Part shown: positions 34,902 through 44,351 of the stretch, one piece after another
Numbering within the stretch: position 1 is the stretch's first letter
Layout of the letters: each line of letters opens with the position of its first letter
From: Haliclona indistincta
Lineage: Eukaryota > Porifera > Demospongiae > Haplosclerida > Chalinidae
Assembly (NCBI GenBank): GCA_964017065.1
Contig: OZ024784.1
Coordinates: 5,995,152 to 6,059,151 of the forward strand
DNA length: 64,000 nt
Direction of reading: 5' to 3'
Made by a program: the position numbers and the translations under genes
Notes under the pieces: generated by a model
What the model saw: the letters and a program-made list of their open reading frames with translations, nothing else
Told to the model about the DNA's origin: nothing
Database searches by the model: none

Positions 34902-36005
34902 ATGGATCAAGAAAGTCTTCTAAGTGTTTCTGTTAACAGCAGTTATCAAACTATTTCTACTGACAACATAGGAAATGTGCAATCTAAGAAAGAATGGAAT
35001 GAAGCCTTGGATGAGTATGATCCTCCAAAATCAGCAGTGGTCTGGATAGTATGGCTGTTAGGTCAACTTGTTGTCTCAGTTCTACTGTTGATGCTGTCTG
35101 GATTTCATTTTGGGCTGGTACGATACCATCAGTGTGATTCTTACAATGTCAGCAACTTTACTAACACCAACAGTAGTAACTCAACTGGTCGCCCTACCTG
35201 TGGATTCACTGCCACAGTATTGGCACTTGCTATAATAGCATGCATAGTTAGTGTATTTGATGCTGCAATGAGCTTGCACTATCTAACTCACAAAGTCTTG
35301 GACAAGCCTGAAGACAATAATCAATGCAAAAATGGAGCTGAACGATTGTCCTGCTTTTCTAGTTCTAAAAAATTTCCTTCTAACACATTAAGAGTGTTGT
35401 ACTGCTGGATACTGGTGCATGTCATCTTGATATTTGTTGCTGCTAATACTTACAAATGGTCATGGGAAACTGATGAGTTGAGTGTGCTTACCAACACCGC
35501 AATATTCTTCTTGACCACTACAGTGTACTTGTTGCTAATAGTTACTATGGTATTGTGGCATGGGTGCTGTTACACTCTGGGCAGCTGTTGCCAAATATGG
35601 CGTGAAGAAACAGACGACAATGCACAGAACGTTAATTTATTAGTACCTGTGGTGAGACTGAGCGAATTATTTAGCAACCTCTGGAAAAAGATAGCAGCAC
35701 CATTGATGACTGCAGGACTGATTATATCAAACACACTGTGTATGGCAGTTACTCTCATCGTATTCTTTTGCTCTAAACCCAACCCTCACAAACGTGATAT
35801 TGGTTTAGCCTTTGTATTGGTGTACGTCATTGTAACTTCTACTTTCTGGTGGTCTATGCTGGCGTGTTGGTACTTGTACTTTGATCCTTCCAAATGTAGC
35901 AAGACAAAGTCCATTGCAATTGCAATAATTTTTGCAGTAATAATTATAATAACCATTCTATTGGGAGTGATAATTCCACTACTCATTGGATTTCTTGCGG
36001 CATAA
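34902..36005 (+). CDS. orphan seven-span membrane protein
   Basis: Single-exon gene, 367 aa. Seven hydrophobic segments are visible: VWIVWLLGQLVVSVLLLML, TVLALAIIACIVSVFDAAM, VLYCWILVHVILIFVAA, FFLTTTVYLLLIVTMVL, AGLIISNTLCMAVTLIVFF, FVLVYVIVTSTFWWSMLAC and IAIIFAVIIIITILLGVIIP. An N-glycosylated loop (NVSNFTNTNSSNSTG) lies between spans 1 and 2, and Cys-rich loops follow spans 2 and 4. No DRY, NPxxY or other GPCR hallmarks. Lineage-specific protein of unknown role. The first exon may be preceded by a 5' UTR exon. Confidence 0.7.
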   Translation: MDQESLLSVSVNSSYQTISTDNIGNVQSKKEWNEALDEYDPPKSAVVWIVWLLGQLVVSVLLLMLSGFHFGLVRYHQCDSYNVSNFTNTNSSNSTGRPTCGFTATVLALAIIACIVSVFDAAMSLHYLTHKVLDKPEDNNQCKNGAERLSCFSSSKKFPSNTLRVLYCWILVHVILIFVAANTYKWSWETDELSVLTNTAIFFLTTTVYLLLIVTMVLWHGCCYTLGSCCQIWREETDDNAQNVNLLVPVVRLSELFSNLWKKIAAPLMTAGLIISNTLCMAVTLIVFFCSKPNPHKRDIGLAFVLVYVIVTSTFWWSMLACWYLYFDPSKCSKTKSIAIAIIFAVIIIITILLGVIIPLLIGFLAA

Positions 36006-36184
36006 TTTCTGTATTAAGCAATACTACAAACTTTTAAATTAACTCTGTTACTTACCACAATGTGTCTTGCCTGTAACTAGTTATAGCTTCTTTGCAATTG
36101 TATTTTTAAGACATAAGGTTTTCCATTATTGTCAATCAAGCTACATAACCTCTACTTATCTCACTCTCAAATTATCATTGCCGC
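36006..36184. other. 3' flank of the seven-span gene
   Basis: AT-rich; no feature seen before the transposon begins at 36185. Confidence 0.4.
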
Positions 36185-37223
36185 TGTAATGGAGATATGT
36201 GTTCCCCCTGATTTTCTGTTTCCCCGAACAGATATCTCCAGCCACGCCCTCGGAGATATGTGTTCCCCCTGATGAATTAAAACGCAGTGTTATGTGTTCC
36301 CAGCAAATTAGCACACGTGCGCGAATTGCTAGTCTATTTTTATCAGGACAAGTGTAGTTCTCTTCCTTCATCGATATGGCCATTGCAAGGTCAAGGAATT
36401 GTAAGTGCTCATGTGCATAATAAAGAAAATTTCTACCACTATTAATTTTATCAACTCTGTGCAAATACGCAGTCCACATATGCCCAACTACTACTGCAAG
36501 AGACATTCTCTGGCACGAAGTAAGTTTTACATTATAGTATTAGCTATGTTTATGTAGTATTCAAACAAAATTAATAACTTTAAATTATTATGTTATATAA
36601 TAGGCAATGATTACTATCATCAGTGGCAAGTTTAGAATTTCTATGGAAGAAATTCATGGCTGCTGGCTACTTGCTGTTGCTACCTGCAGTCTTTATGGCA
36701 TAACATCAGTAACACAGATCGACTACATGACATTACTTTATGAACTGGTGGTGACTCATCATAATAATTATCGCACTCTTTATAGAGAGTAGATCTTCAT
36801 AATTACAGATATCTATACTGCTTGAAATAGCTCTGCATGCATTAGTAAACTAATCATGTAGAGGTAATACATGCACAAGATCGATCAGCAGTCACAAGTG
36901 CAAGTGAGACACTGTCACTCTGCCAGGGGGCATCACAAAGCTACCATTGAAAGCTAAATGCTCTAGATCTTTAGACTATTGTTTAGAGCAGTCATTCGCC
37001 GTGCAATCGAAGTCTCTCCTGTGAGTAGTCTACAATGAGCTAGTACTCACGCATGAATACGCGCTCGAGCGAGTGGGAAACACATATCATCGGGGAAACA
37101 CATATCCGCGTGGGGAACAGATATCACTGCTAATTCATCAGGGGGAACACATATCTCCGAGGGCGTGGCTGGAGATATCTGTTTGGGGGAACAGAAAATC
37201 AGGGGGAACACATCTCCGTTACA
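36185..37223. mobile_element. 1.04-kb non-autonomous DNA transposon with ~90-bp inverted ends
   Basis: Ends TGTAA(T/C)GGAGAT are inverted and the match runs about 90 bp (GTTCCCCCTGATTTTCTGTT, CCAGCCACGCCCTCGGAGAT, CCCTGATGAATTA). CCGC flanks both sides and may be a 4-bp target duplication. Internal ORFs (up to 116 aa) resemble nothing known, so it is probably non-autonomous. Confidence 0.82.
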
Positions 37224-37412
37224 CCGCTCGGCGATGATTAATGTTTCTTTCTTTGGGACTCTAGCGTGTGGCCAGAAAGGCTTAGTTTTAGTAAGTTAGC
37301 AAAATTTGATTGCTAGAACACAAAATTTTTGGCGATTGGTGCAAAATTGTTACGTGACTCTCTCCTGGCCGCGCCTCGACCTCTCTTGTAGATCTCAAGA
37401 AAGATCAACAAG

Positions 37413-37967
37413 ATGGATCGGTAGTCTCGCGGGCCAGACGTTCTGGGGGAACGTCTGGTCACTAAGGCCAGGTTTCTGTGAGCGACGCCAACATTCCGGC
37501 GCGCCCTCATAAGCAATCAATTGCGTGGGTTTTCACGTGACCACGGGGCGCGATTGCGCATGAAGCTGTTTACAGAGCTTTTTAGCTGCCAAAACTGGCG
37601 TGTTCGTCGTGAAAAGTCTTACAAGCGACGGCTAATACCTGCTACTCGTTGTTCTCGATGCTGCTGACGGTATATTGTACATGATTCATGTTCACGCAAT
37701 GGTTCTCTTGTTGTCTCATGACTGCTCCAGCGATCATGAACATCGCGATTGTAGCCAACCAGGTTGGTATTGCTCTAGGAAGAGTTTTAGCATGCTAAAA
37801 GCCTGTTAACATGCTACACGCTTGCTAACTAGACTGGTGACGTCGACTAAAACACGTGATTTCAAGCGTGACGTGTCGTTTGTTTACATTCCATTGTGCC
37901 ACGAAAACCTGGCCTTAGTGACCAGACGTTCCCTCAGAACGTCTGGCCCGCGAGACTAATGGATCGG
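37413..37967. mobile_element. 537-bp MITE inserted at the start codon of the DUF4470 gene
   Basis: Element 37422-37958 starts TAGTCTCGCGGGCCAGACG and ends with the inverted copy; the terminal repeat is about 55 bp with one mismatch and itself contains a hairpin (CCAGACGTTC...GAACGTCTGG). It is flanked by perfect 9-bp duplications ATGGATCGG at 37413-37421 and 37959-37967. The interior has no coding sequence. Confidence 0.93.
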
Positions 37968-40900
37968 AAACAGCCTTATTACTTGCCTTCGCGCATGATA
38001 GACTGTGGCCAGTTTTCCTTCTACTACGCCTACGGTAATAGAGCAGCTGAAGATATGCTCGAGTACGTACACTCTGAAGACGAGAAAGAACCGACAATCC
38101 TATCACTCGGGTGCGGGGACCCTCGTTCTTTCTTTTACACGATCTGGAAGCACTTTACACCTACGCTTTCTGAGAGTCACTTCTTTGGAGCTCGTTTTAT
38201 CTTCAACGACATATCTGGGGGAATTCTTGCTAGAAACATCCTCTTCATTTACTTGGCAATGAAGATTCCTCCATGGACTCAAAGGGAGGCAGCCAAGCAG
38301 TGGATCTCAAGCATGTGGGCAATCTGGTACTGTCATGAGCTGCTACCGATCCACGAGGAGACGCTTAAGGAGGCTCTTGCAACCCTATTAAAGCTATCTG
38401 ACACCATGAAGTTGTGGAAAGAATCTCAGCATGCTATTTCACATATCGTCAGTTTCACAGATGATAGCACACTAGCAGCAATCAGAAGAATGTGGGAAAT
38501 GTGGCTTTCCAAGTCATTCAAATTGTCTAAATCTAACAAGGTGAGAATGCTCATGAATGAGCTGAACTTTGTAAATATTGTACAAGACTGGTTTCGGGCA
38601 ATTGGACTAACCACTTACATGACAAAAAAAGTAAAAGATGCCATGTCTGCTGAGTTTGCTAAGTGTATGCCACAATACCCTAGTATTTATGCTGAGGAGT
38701 GTTTGAATATTCCATACTCAACTGATCTCAAGGTGGTTAATCCGACATTGTTTGAACGAGAAGATGGTGCGTATACACTGCCAGGATCTACTCCATTTGT
38801 ATGCTTCCATCACGGTTTTATTTTTTCCAAGTCACAAATTCAAAAATTCATGGGCAGTGAATTCTCTCAGCCGGCAATGATAGTGGAAGACGGTGCATTT
38901 CTGGAGCATCCTTTTCTGTCTAACAGCGTACAGCAGTTTAGTATGTGGGTGTCATCAGCAGCTGCCACCCTCATAGGCCAAGTATTTCAGCAAAAACAAA
39001 AGATTTCGCTAACATTTAATTGCTCCGACTGCCTTGTTTTTTGTGAAGAACTCAGAAAGAAGGGCCTTTTTTTTGATACCATTTTCAGCTCGAACCTTAT
39101 AGATTATTTACCACCACCTATTCTTGTACTGGCTTCTAAGCCACTGCTAAAGATAACAGGTTACTTGTTGACAACTTCATTTCACTATAGAAGAGTTTTC
39201 TCCTCAGCTGACCAATATCTGTCTGAAATTTTTGGTTGCAGTCCTAGCTCACTTCCATTGCTATTTGGAGTTCGTTGTGTTGGCCATGAAGGTGAGTATG
39301 GCGATAGTGCATCGATTATACCGATACCGATTCAACTGCAAAATTTATTAACAAAAACAAACACTATACTGGGAGTGCTCTGCCACACAGACAAAATTCT
39401 CTTTTGGCAGAAGATAAATTCACAACCTTTAATAGTGAGCTCCTTGATTGACTCTCCACTTTCTGTCCTCCTACACAAAGCATTTCATGCTCAAATAGTT
39501 TATTTCAATAGAGCGTGTAGTGATACACCAGTAGTAATGTGCACAGAAGCTGCTGTCCACTCAGTTTTGTCGTTCGTCTCCCAGTTCGATGCTGATGTGG
39601 ACATCAACAGTCACTTGTTTTGGGAGGATTTCTGCACCCGTATACAAAGCAATGCCGCTCTTCGTCCATTTTTGGTTCATATCCAGACACAAGCAATACT
39701 ACACAAACTTCATTTTCACCTTGACTTGACATACGACAACTGTCCGTTCTGTCTTAAGCAGCCACTAGAAGAACACATCAGCCAATTCTCTATTGAGTTT
39801 GATCCTCTTTCTATGGACAAACGCATTCCTGATCAAGGTGTATTTCCTGTGTTTGTTGTCTTTATTCACAAAGCAAGAGTGCTGATTAATTTTGATCAGC
39901 TTGAGTCAACTGATCACATTGTCGATTCTGCTCAAGGTGTCAAGTTGGCATGTGGAAGTATTCAACTGAGGTTTTTCTTTCCAGTTCGCTTCGTGAAACA
40001 AAACTACTTTTATACAGTTGTGCGTTATGTAGTTCCAGAGGGAGAAAAGTATGTAGCACCTGTTGCCACTTTGTCTGGAGAGCTATGCCAGATAAAACTT
40101 CCGTATCAGAAAGACTTATTCTACTTTAAAGAAGCAGGTACTGACCGTACAAGAAGCATTCATAGCAGCCTAGGCTATGTTCTCGGTCATTTTGGTGATG
40201 ACAACAATATGCAAACTATTCTGTCTCTAAATTCAAAGCCTCTTTCTACTAAAGCTAAAATAATCTTTGAGCAACCTTTGCCATCCTTAGTTAAAGTAAG
40301 TTGTGGCAAGTACAGCCTCACATTGTCCCTCCCTTACCCAGTTGCAGTTGTAGATCAGGTAACCCATGGAGAAATAGCTCAAATTTTCTTTTTACGCAAA
40401 ACAAGTCGTGTTTATGATGAGAAACGAGCAGTAATTTCTAACCCTAGCCTTTTAATGATGCTACCTAAAGCTGAGCTACCTTCAGATGACCTTTCAAAGA
40501 TAAGTGACATGCAATATCCAAAGAAAGAAAAACTGTTATTAAAAGGAATTACTAATTTTGACGAGTTCAAGACAAAATTTCCCACATTTCCTGTTTCTGT
40601 TCAGGTTAAAATTCTTATTTCTTGGTTGTTTCAATCTGGGAACACTTTTATGACTTATGCACCTTCCATGTTTGCTGTTTCTGAAGATGACAGCCCATTT
40701 GTCTATCTACTAATCCACAAACAAGCAGTAGACGTACAAAGATGCAGTCCAGTGCTAGAAGTCTTTTACATATTTTATGACAACATTATTTCTGAGAAAC
40801 TTGAAAGAAAGATGTATTTGCTTATACAGGACATGGAAACCTCTGCTGAATCTTGTGCAATAGCACCTATTGATGTAGACACGTGGTTAGAATTGAAGAA

Positions 40901-41480
40901 GGTGTTGATGTACTTTGCCCGTCGTACTCTACCTTCTTCAAGAAACTTGCCATACCTACTGAGAAAGCATAGTTTAGAAAAAAGGTTTACACGAGCTATT
41001 GTCTACCCTCTCTACTGTGACCAAGATGTTGTGTATGAGAGTGTAGATCCTCAAGTAGCAGAATGGGACATGCCTGCCTCTTTTCTAACTTCTTCCACTT
41101 CTCCACATTCTACTGCTCCTTTGTCTACTGTTAAGAAGATTGCAGCGTTACCAATACGTATCGAGAAAGAATGTAGCTACTGTTCTAAAAAGTCAGACAA
41201 GCTGAAAAAATGTACTGGTTGTGGTGTGACTTGGTATTGCGATAGACAGTGTCAGTATGGTCACTGGAAAAGCCACAAAAAAGCTTGCAATCCAACAGTG
41301 ACGAAAGTTCTTAAGGCAAGTGCAACCAGTGAGGTACCAGCGGTTGCAAAATGCTCTAACTGCAACAAGAAAAAAGTAAATCTAAGAAACTGTAGTGCCT
41401 GTCAAATCGTAGCTTACTGCAGCAAAGAATGTCAGAAGATTGACTGGCCAAGACACAAAACTGATTGTAGAAAGCAATGA
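37959..41480 (+). CDS. DUF4470 protein with two C-terminal MYND zinc fingers
   Basis: Intronless, 1,173 aa from ATG 37959. The open frame continues upstream only into transposon sequence, so this ATG, inside the target duplication, is the start. Near the N-terminus YAYGNRAAEDML, ILSLGCGDPRSFFYTIW and FNDISGGILARNILFIYLAM match DUF4470, a fold with a methyltransferase-like GCGD motif. The middle ~900 residues are unrecognised. The C-terminus has two MYND fingers: CSYCSKKSDKLKKC..CGVTWYC..CQ...H...C and CSNCNKKKVNLRNC..CQIVAYC..CQ...H...C. MYND modules usually bind proline-rich partners. Animal DUF4470-MYND proteins are mostly uncharacterised; some DUF4470 relatives are axonemal assembly factors. 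Confidence 0.82.
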   Translation: MDRKQPYYLPSRMIDCGQFSFYYAYGNRAAEDMLEYVHSEDEKEPTILSLGCGDPRSFFYTIWKHFTPTLSESHFFGARFIFNDISGGILARNILFIYLAMKIPPWTQREAAKQWISSMWAIWYCHELLPIHEETLKEALATLLKLSDTMKLWKESQHAISHIVSFTDDSTLAAIRRMWEMWLSKSFKLSKSNKVRMLMNELNFVNIVQDWFRAIGLTTYMTKKVKDAMSAEFAKCMPQYPSIYAEECLNIPYSTDLKVVNPTLFEREDGAYTLPGSTPFVCFHHGFIFSKSQIQKFMGSEFSQPAMIVEDGAFLEHPFLSNSVQQFSMWVSSAAATLIGQVFQQKQKISLTFNCSDCLVFCEELRKKGLFFDTIFSSNLIDYLPPPILVLASKPLLKITGYLLTTSFHYRRVFSSADQYLSEIFGCSPSSLPLLFGVRCVGHEGEYGDSASIIPIPIQLQNLLTKTNTILGVLCHTDKILFWQKINSQPLIVSSLIDSPLSVLLHKAFHAQIVYFNRACSDTPVVMCTEAAVHSVLSFVSQFDADVDINSHLFWEDFCTRIQSNAALRPFLVHIQTQAILHKLHFHLDLTYDNCPFCLKQPLEEHISQFSIEFDPLSMDKRIPDQGVFPVFVVFIHKARVLINFDQLESTDHIVDSAQGVKLACGSIQLRFFFPVRFVKQNYFYTVVRYVVPEGEKYVAPVATLSGELCQIKLPYQKDLFYFKEAGTDRTRSIHSSLGYVLGHFGDDNNMQTILSLNSKPLSTKAKIIFEQPLPSLVKVSCGKYSLTLSLPYPVAVVDQVTHGEIAQIFFLRKTSRVYDEKRAVISNPSLLMMLPKAELPSDDLSKISDMQYPKKEKLLLKGITNFDEFKTKFPTFPVSVQVKILISWLFQSGNTFMTYAPSMFAVSEDDSPFVYLLIHKQAVDVQRCSPVLEVFYIFYDNIISEKLERKMYLLIQDMETSAESCAIAPIDVDTWLELKKVLMYFARRTLPSSRNLPYLLRKHSLEKRFTRAIVYPLYCDQDVVYESVDPQVAEWDMPASFLTSSTSPHSTAPLSTVKKIAALPIRIEKECSYCSKKSDKLKKCTGCGVTWYCDRQCQYGHWKSHKKACNPTVTKVLKASATSEVPAVAKCSNCNKKKVNLRNCSACQIVAYCSKECQKIDWPRHKTDCRKQ

Positions 41481-41740
41481 GATATTACTACATTATGTAT
41501 AGTTACATTTTTATACCTCTCTATTTTAAGTACTAAATGCTTTCCAAGATAGAAACTTACATTTTAAAAATTACTTACTGTATAGGAGGTATTATTATTT
41601 GCTAGGTAACATTAATTTTAGCTTAATAATTGTACTCTTTTCCTCCACTGCTGTATTTTTGATCTCCAAATTCTCTGATTTTGCTTCCACTAGTACATGA
41701 TTGTGTACTTGTATGAAGCATGACTTTTGATGGTCAACAG
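41481..41740. other. 3' flank of the DUF4470 gene
   Basis: AT-rich; no gene seen. Presumably 3' UTR. Confidence 0.4.
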
Positions 41741-42525
41741 ACCTTTTCGCTAAAGAATGCAATTATTATTGATTGCCCATAAACTTGCATCCGGAGTAGT
41801 TTAAGCCCCACCTCCTAGCAAGTTCTAAACCATCGCCATACATTTCGAGCGTTTTTTATGCGCTGCAAACTTACACTGTTCTGGTCGTATCTTCTAAAAC
41901 AGCGCTACTAAGTAAAACTAGAATCATCAGGCTATCACATGGTACTGAAATCGCGAGTAGCAGCTAAAGTAAGGCCGAGTAATAGCTCTGTAAAGAAGAT
42001 CATTATAAAAAACTATAAAAACTATTATTTCTTCAATGATGCTTGTGGAGAGATGCCTCTACAAAGTAGCCACCAACGCAATTCTGGAACAGTGTATGTT
42101 TCCAAACGTCTGCAATCTAACATTGCACCAGGAATATCTTCTTCTGATAGTGTCACAGTCCTTTCAGCCATATCTAATATTGATTGCATGAGTCAACCTG
42201 CATTGTACGTGTGTGAAATTAAAAGCATATGTGAGCCTCCACCAGCATTACAATACACATGCTAGAATGCCAAGAACTCGGCCAAGAATAACTTACGTGG
42301 TCTTCTCTACAGTACCATGTGATAGCCTGATGATTCTAGTTTTACTTAGTAGCGCTGTTTTAGAAGATACGGCCAGAACAGTGTAAGTTTGCAGCGCATA
42401 AAAAACGCTCGAAATGTATGGCGATGGTTTAGAACTTGCTAGGAGGTGGGGCTTAAACTACTCCGGATGCAAGTCTACGGGCAATAATTGAATGGGATAC
42501 ATTCTTTCGCTTATAACGAAAAGGT
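41741..42525. mobile_element. foldback element F1 (ACCTTTTCG ends)
   Basis: Ends ACCTTTTCG and CGAAAAGGT are inverted. Arms of about 200 bp (for example CTTGCATCCGGAGTAGTTTA and ATCATCAGGCTATCACATGG) mirror each other around a ~350-bp loop. The loop ORF (108 aa) resembles nothing known. Confidence 0.82.
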
Positions 42526-42910
42526 AATACGTATGCGGCTTGCCAAGATGTCATTTATCTCACAATTATACATTCACAAAGTATAATTATACTCACAAAG
42601 TCTCAAATTTAATTTCTTGATTTTGCTGCCTTAGTAAGAAGTGAGCCCCATCAGATGATTTAGCATGTGTCTGAGCAGCAACTCAATGTACGTACACACT
42701 GTGTCAGACAATTAAAAAAGTTGAAAACTTCAAACTGAGCTAGTGCACTCATAATATAGGCACAAACACAGAACCTTGGTGTTATAGGTATGTAATTACA
42801 TGTACATTATAGAGGATGACTGATTATTCGCTTATTTTTAATCATGGATATCATCAATCGGCTAGCACTATAATTATAGCTATTCTTGAAGAAAATCAAA
42901 GTGAGGCTGA
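42526..42910. other. spacer between two foldback elements
   Basis: AT-rich, no gene or repeat recognised. Confidence 0.35.
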
Positions 42911-43775
42911 ATAGACCTTTTTACCCAGAGAGCTAAAGAATGCAATAATCAGATAATTTACGTGACGTCACGACTGGAGTACATTCTTCCGCCATTTTGC
43001 TACGTTAATACATTGTGGCAATGGGAGAAACAGCGTTTTGTGTAACTGTGTAGCTCTGCAACGCGGCCGAATATTCTAATTCTACTGATATCCATGGAAA
43101 GTTGAAAACTTGCTCTACACAACCCTGAAGAAAACGAGCAGCAAACGCATCCAGACGCCGAGTTACAATGCTGGCAAACAAGTAGGTGGCGGTCGTAATA
43201 ATGGCTGTTTGCTAGCACGCACAGCTGATATCACAGTCATTGCCGTTTGTTAACTAGTGTGCTGTCATGGCTGGATAGTATTCGATTAGAATGGACGACG
43301 ATTAGGACTACAAGTTCGATAACATGTCCTCTTCAGATAGGTTAACCACACCTTTGCCGATTACAAGCACTGCCGTGTTTCAGTCGTCGTCCATTCTATT
43401 GAAACACTATCCACCCATGACAGCACACTGGTTAACAAACGGCAATGACTGTGATATCAGCTGTGCGTGCTAGCAAACAGCCATTATTACGACCGCCACC
43501 TACTTGTTTGCCAGCATTGTAACTCGGCGTCTAGATGAGTTTGCTGCTCGTTTTCTTCAGGGTTGTGTAGAGCAAGTTTTCAACTTTCCATGGATATCAG
43601 TAAAATTAGAATATTCGGCCGCGTTGCAGAGCTACACAGTTACGCAAAACGCTGTTTTTCCCATTGCCACAATGTATTAACGTAACAAAATGGCGGAAGA
43701 ATGTACTCCAGCCATGACGTCACGTATAATTATTGATTACCGCAACATTCCAGCTCTCAGGGTAAAAAGGTCTAT
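42911..43775. mobile_element. foldback element F2 (ATAGACCTTTTTACCC ends)
   Basis: Arms of about 370 bp are inverted copies, with a loop near 43300-43390. Ends ATAGACCTTTTTACCC / GGGTAAAAAGGTCTAT. The left end shares CTAAAGAATGCAAT and ACCTTTT with F1, so F1 and F2 are related. No coding sequence. Confidence 0.85.
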
Positions 43776-44351
43776 TGATACACAAACCTCACGTGCAGAG
43801 TTAGTTAATTCATGAGCTGAGTAATGCTATTTAGTAATAGTGATGACTATGCTCAGTCCCATGAGTATCTGATTCCAAAATAATTTGTACCACATAGATA
43901 AGCTGCTTGACTACATGTAGTTATATATATATCTAACAATGCTTATACCTCTTCTGAGTACACCACTGTAACACACCAATTAGCGAGCAATAACAAGCTT
44001 CAGGAATGTTGTTACTACAGTGAGTAGCGAATCATCGATTGAGCACGCGTGGGTGTGGCTACACGTTTCAGCATTAGCAAAATAGTGTTCACTGCCAAGC
44101 GCCACTGTACACAAGTTGATAGAAGAGTTGTACTGTGAAGCGGGAAGCTTGAAAACGTCTTTCTAAGGTGAACTCATTGCAGCACATAATTATTGTTGGC
44201 GCTGTAAAGCTACTGTGAGATACAATCGACTGCTCCGATTCTTAACTGCGCTTCTACCTAAGCTTGCCGTGAGTGCTGAAACGGCCATGTCAAGAACATT
44301 CTACAGATAACACAATCTTAAGACGCAGCGCAGTGAGTGATCTAAAATACC
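43776..44351. other. upstream region of the giant cadherin
   Basis: 43800-43876 is a diverged copy of the repeat at 31226-31305. The rest probably holds promoter and 5' UTR; no gene seen. Confidence 0.4.

Noticed and set aside
37896..37958. N-terminal extension of the DUF4470 ORF (MPRKPGLSDQ...)
   Set aside because: It begins at GTG and is encoded by the terminal repeat of the MITE; the real start is the ATG at 37959.
41939..42265. 108-aa ORF in foldback F1
   Set aside because: Lies across arm and loop of a mobile element, starts at a non-ATG codon, and has no recognisable domain.
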